From a virus, in the IMG/VR virus record IMGVR_UViG_3300006749_000111, positions 1-25,341 of that record: a DNA stretch of 25,341 nucleotides. One strand, 5' to 3'. Position 1 is the stretch's first letter. Each line of letters starts with the position of its first letter. Under the pieces are notes generated by a model. The model made no database searches. It saw only the letters and a program-made list of their open reading frames with translations, and had not been told where the DNA came from. Of the stretch, positions 23,087 to 25,341 are shown piece after piece. The position numbers and the translations under genes were made by a program.

Positions 23087-24147
23087 TAATCTTTTGCGGC
23101 TATAATTACGTTTGCGTATTTAACATCAATAGCAGAAACTGTTGCATCAACATCTGCCGAGGCACTTGATAAACTACCACTAAATGGGTGAGAGTGGGAT
23201 CCGCCACCACCTGTGCCACCTGTGCTACCACCACCTGATGGATTACCTGGTGCGTTTCTTGGAGCACCTACTGGTCTTGCACCATTAGGGTGTGAATGTG
23301 AAGGTATTTGAGGTGTTGATAAAGTTGTATCCCCTACAGTACCACTAAGAGAACCAGTGACAGGAGCAGAATCTTGCACCGCTGTGCTATTAGTCCCAGT
23401 AAGTAAAGATGAGAAAAAAGATGTGCTACCACCTGTTCCTCCACCTGTACCAGTGACAACGGCCATAACAGCATTTCCTAATGCTGCGGTGGTATCTTGA
23501 GTCCAACCTGTTGGAGCTGAGGCTTGATAGAAAACTTGTTTTGTGCCTGAAGGAAAAGGTTCAACGCCTGTAAGGTTTGAACCACTACCAACAAAAGTTG
23601 TAGCGGTAACAGCACCGTTTGATCTTAAGATAATATTTCCAGAGCCAGCAGTTAAATCTTGACCAGCGGTTACTGTACCGCCAGCGTCCATGGTAACAGC
23701 GCCTTTGAAAGCTGTAGCTCCTAGTTTGTCAACTGCATTATAAATTTTAAAATTAGCTGTACCCTCACAATAAACATGTGAGTATGCTCCTTGTGCTATA
23801 ACAAAACCATTTGCTGTATGTCCTGTTGCAGCTATGGTAAGAGTTTGAGAACCTGATGTATTGTTAAAGAAAACATAATCGCTTTCAACGGCAGGAATAA
23901 ATACTACGATATCGCCCGTTAAGGCTCCTGTGAGTTCAATTACTTTATTCGCTGATTCAGCGGTTGGATCTGCATCCGCAGTTGAGAGAGTAATATTAGC
24001 AGAACCTGCAACAGATTTAGCTAAATAACCACCACCAAAGGCATCTAAAACATCCAAATTATTATTGGTATTTGTACCCCAGGTATTGGCGTTAGCCCCT
24101 GTTTCCATCTTTTCTAATTTGAATCTACTTGTATATGTACTTGCCAT
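23086..24147 (-). CDS. Tail fibre / tail collar protein with paired H-S-H motifs
   Basis: A 353-residue receptor-binding-type fibre. The N-terminus (MASTYTSRFKLEKMETGANA then TWGTNTNNNLDVLDAF) is an attachment module common in marine phage fibres. The middle has Ala/Thr/Gly-rich beta segments. From PFPSGTKQVFYQASAPTGWT (197-216) the C-terminal half is a collar-type domain with H284-S-H286 and H318-S-H320 flanking a Gly/Pro-rich loop. H-x-H pairs of this kind bind metal ions along the axis in T4 gp12-like trimers. It ends VKYANVIIAAKD, the usual closing strand of the domain. It is probably a trimeric tail tip that sets host range. Confidence 0.85.
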   Translation of the reverse strand: MASTYTSRFKLEKMETGANANTWGTNTNNNLDVLDAFGGGYLAKSVAGSANITLSTADADPTAESANKVIELTGALTGDIVVFIPAVESDYVFFNNTSGSQTLTIAATGHTANGFVIAQGAYSHVYCEGTANFKIYNAVDKLGATAFKGAVTMDAGGTVTAGQDLTAGSGNIILRSNGAVTATTFVGSGSNLTGVEPFPSGTKQVFYQASAPTGWTQDTTAALGNAVMAVVTGTGGGTGGSTSFFSSLLTGTNSTAVQDSAPVTGSLSGTVGDTTLSTPQIPSHSHPNGARPVGAPRNAPGNPSGGGSTGGTGGGGSHSHPFSGSLSSASADVDATVSAIDVKYANVIIAAKD

Positions 24148-24163
24148 GTTTAAACCTCTCTAA

Positions 24164-24191
24164 AATATATCTTTTTTTGTTATTCAAGCAA
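24164..24191 (-). promoter_or_regulatory. Weak candidate promoter upstream of the tail fibre
   Basis: In the 50-nt gap before the fibre gene, minus-strand TTGCTT (24191-24186) and TATATT (24169-24164) are 16 bp apart. The gap also holds the ribosome binding site AGAGAGG of the fibre ATG at 24145-24147. The -35 is poor and the region is simply A/T-rich, so this is only a suggestion that the fibre and genes downstream might be boosted separately. Confidence 0.25.
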
Positions 24192-24197
24192 CACTTT

Positions 24198-24983
24198 TTA
24201 TGCTGCGTCAACCTCTGTCCAAGTATTACTTGCACCTGTTACAACGTTTGCCCAAGGTGTAGCAAACGGATTTCCTGTGACTATCGATAAGTCAAGTCCT
24301 GTTACGTTAACAATAGCTCCACCCGTAGCTGTTGCTGTTCCCGCAGCAAAACTCATGGCAACTGTGGAAACACTTACAATTACACCAGTTCCTACCTCTA
24401 CTGTTTCCGTACCTAAAGCAGAAGTCATTGCAACCCCTGTAGGTTGTACAAGAGCATCTGCTGAAACTACAGGAGTCCCCAAAGCAGAAGTCATTGTCAC
24501 TGGAACAGGATCTACTTGTGTAAATGCAAATACATTAACTGCTCCAATAGCAAAATCTAATTGATCGGAAGGTGCAATAACTGCAACACTTCCCTCACCA
24601 GAAACAGTCGCTCCTGATAAAGCTACACTTACTAATTGACTATCTAAAGTAACAAGAGATGTTCCTGTTTCAGTTGTATCACCTAGAGCACTTGTCATCT
24701 CTAAGCCTGTTACAGAAACTATGACACCTGAACCTACTTCAATCGTAGGAGTGCCTAAGTCCGTGGACATCGTCACACTTGTGACGTTAGTAATAAATTC
24801 TATATTCTCATTCCATGCAAAAGATCCCCATGATCCTCTTCCCCAACCAAAATCAACTGAGGCATCTACAGTTACGGAGCCATCACTAAATGATGTACTT
24901 AAACCTGTTAATTCAACAAGTGTACTATTCTGATCTCCCCACGTACCTAGTCCCCATGTTCCATCACTCCAACCATTTGACAT
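24198..24983 (-). CDS. Repetitive W-G-rich tail/virion protein (261 aa)
   Basis: Residues 1-60 are Trp/Gly-rich: NGWSDGTWGLGTWGDQ and later FGWGRGSWGSFAWNE. From there on the protein is built of short repeats of about 24 residues with the pattern V-x-M-T/S-S-x-L-G-x-x...V-x-V (TGLEMTSALG, VPVTMTSALG, TGVAMTSALG, STVAMSFAAG), like a stack of beta strands. No cysteines, no enzyme motif. The repetitive beta architecture and its place immediately upstream of the fibre suggest a tail appendage or fibre connector. The ribosome binding site (AAAGGA) is about 11 nt before the ATG. Confidence 0.7.
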   Translation of the reverse strand: MSNGWSDGTWGLGTWGDQNSTLVELTGLSTSFSDGSVTVDASVDFGWGRGSWGSFAWNENIEFITNVTSVTMSTDLGTPTIEVGSGVIVSVTGLEMTSALGDTTETGTSLVTLDSQLVSVALSGATVSGEGSVAVIAPSDQLDFAIGAVNVFAFTQVDPVPVTMTSALGTPVVSADALVQPTGVAMTSALGTETVEVGTGVIVSVSTVAMSFAAGTATATGGAIVNVTGLDLSIVTGNPFATPWANVVTGASNTWTEVDAA

Positions 24984-25000
24984 AGTAGGGATCCTTTACA

Positions 25001-25341
25001 TTAAGAAAGTCTTAATATAGCACTGTCTTTATCGTTAGTAGGAAATGCGATTGTGAATGTACCGTTTGTTGATGTTTTTACACTTCCGAAATCAAGAACA
25101 CAAATAGCTGCATTAGTAGCACTTGATGATCTATTATAGATCAACGCTGCTTGAGCAGAAATTGTTGCTGATGTAAAACTTGCGTTTGCAAAATCAACAA
25201 ATGCTGTAGAAGCTGTTGCGCTAGTTGCTGTTAAGCCAATGGTTGGACTTGTTAAAGTTATACCACCTGCTGCGTATGTTCCTGATGCGCCTACTTCGTT
25301 TGTTGCGGAATAGGCTGTTGTGTTTCCATTTAAAGTTACAG
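25001..25341 (-). CDS. Virion-associated protein, C-terminal part, cut by window edge
   Basis: The last 113 codons of a leftward gene that begins right of the window; the stop TAA is at 25001-25003. The visible part is Ala/Thr/Ser-rich and beta-like: NEVGASGTYAAGGITLTSPT, then a hydrophobic strand LIYNRSSSATNAAICVLDFG, and the end TFTIAFPTNDKDSAILRLS. I recognise this C-terminal pattern from structural proteins of marine phages, located near fibres, but no specific function is known to me. It is 17 bases from the next start, so it is in the same transcript. Confidence 0.7.
   Translation of the reverse strand, partial: VTLNGNTTAYSATNEVGASGTYAAGGITLTSPTIGLTATSATASTAFVDFANASFTSATISAQAALIYNRSSSATNAAICVLDFGSVKTSTNGTFTIAFPTNDKDSAILRLS

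Noticed and set aside
24277-24933. Plus-strand ORFs opposite the repetitive tail protein
   Set aside because: They arise from the repeats read in antisense (recurrent VPKAEVI) and have no start signals.
1-25341. tRNA genes, CRISPR arrays, insertion sequences, integrase or attachment sites
   Set aside because: I looked for cloverleaf-like sequences, regularly spaced repeats, and transposase or integrase motifs on both strands and saw none.

Overview
The window reads as a low-GC double-stranded DNA bacteriophage genome segment, very probably marine. It is densely packed, has almost no intergenic DNA, and holds phage replication, lysis, internal-virion, tail and tail-fibre genes with no cellular housekeeping genes. 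The collar-type fibre, the W-G-rich tail proteins, the very large glycine/alanine-rich internal virion proteins and the archaeo-eukaryotic primase resemble phages recovered from ocean surface metagenomes. A short-tailed phage of a marine alphaproteobacterium (SAR11 or SAR116 type) is my best guess, but no gene here fixes the host. Portal, capsid, terminase and DNA polymerase are not in the window.

Layout. Nearly everything is transcribed leftward (minus strand). From the right edge leftward: tail/virion proteins (25341-24198), a tail-collar fibre (24147-23086), two small accessory proteins (23086-22195), five consecutive genes that look like 2-oxoglutarate/Fe(II) oxygenases (22193-19308), a GT-A-type glycosyltransferase (19275-18460), a tail/stabilisation protein (18441-16615), three small virion-associated genes (16615-15800), a block of large glycine/alanine/glutamine-rich proteins likely to be internal or DNA-ejection proteins (15797-6994), then a lysis segment made of a 28-residue four-cysteine protein and a GH24 lysozyme (6931-6387). 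A rightward island (3663-6390) encodes a SNF2-family helicase, a PAPS-reductase-like PP-loop protein and two small proteins. It is divergent from a leftward replication module (3586-1) with two small proteins, a ssDNA-binding-like protein, a primase and the start of an SF1 helicase.

Regulation visible in the sequence: sigma70-like promoters in the divergent gap (3608-3647) and upstream of the lysis genes (6958-6986), a UUCG-loop terminator between the SSB-like gene and the primase (1835-1861), a hairpin that would bury the ribosome binding site of a 58-residue gene (6188-6208), and nine stop/start junctions of the form TAATG that suggest pervasive translational coupling. No gene-free stretch exceeds 100 bases.

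Most interesting: the five-gene oxygenase array beside a glycosyltransferase. Its three downstream members are strikingly AT-rich (about 15-23% GC in the lines I counted, against about 32-38% for the neighbours), and two of them carry H-x-H where H-x-D is expected. Also notable are an SSB-type C-terminal tip (E-D-I-P-F) on both the SSB-like protein and the primase, and the SNF2 helicase/PP-loop island, which could be a nucleic-acid modification module.
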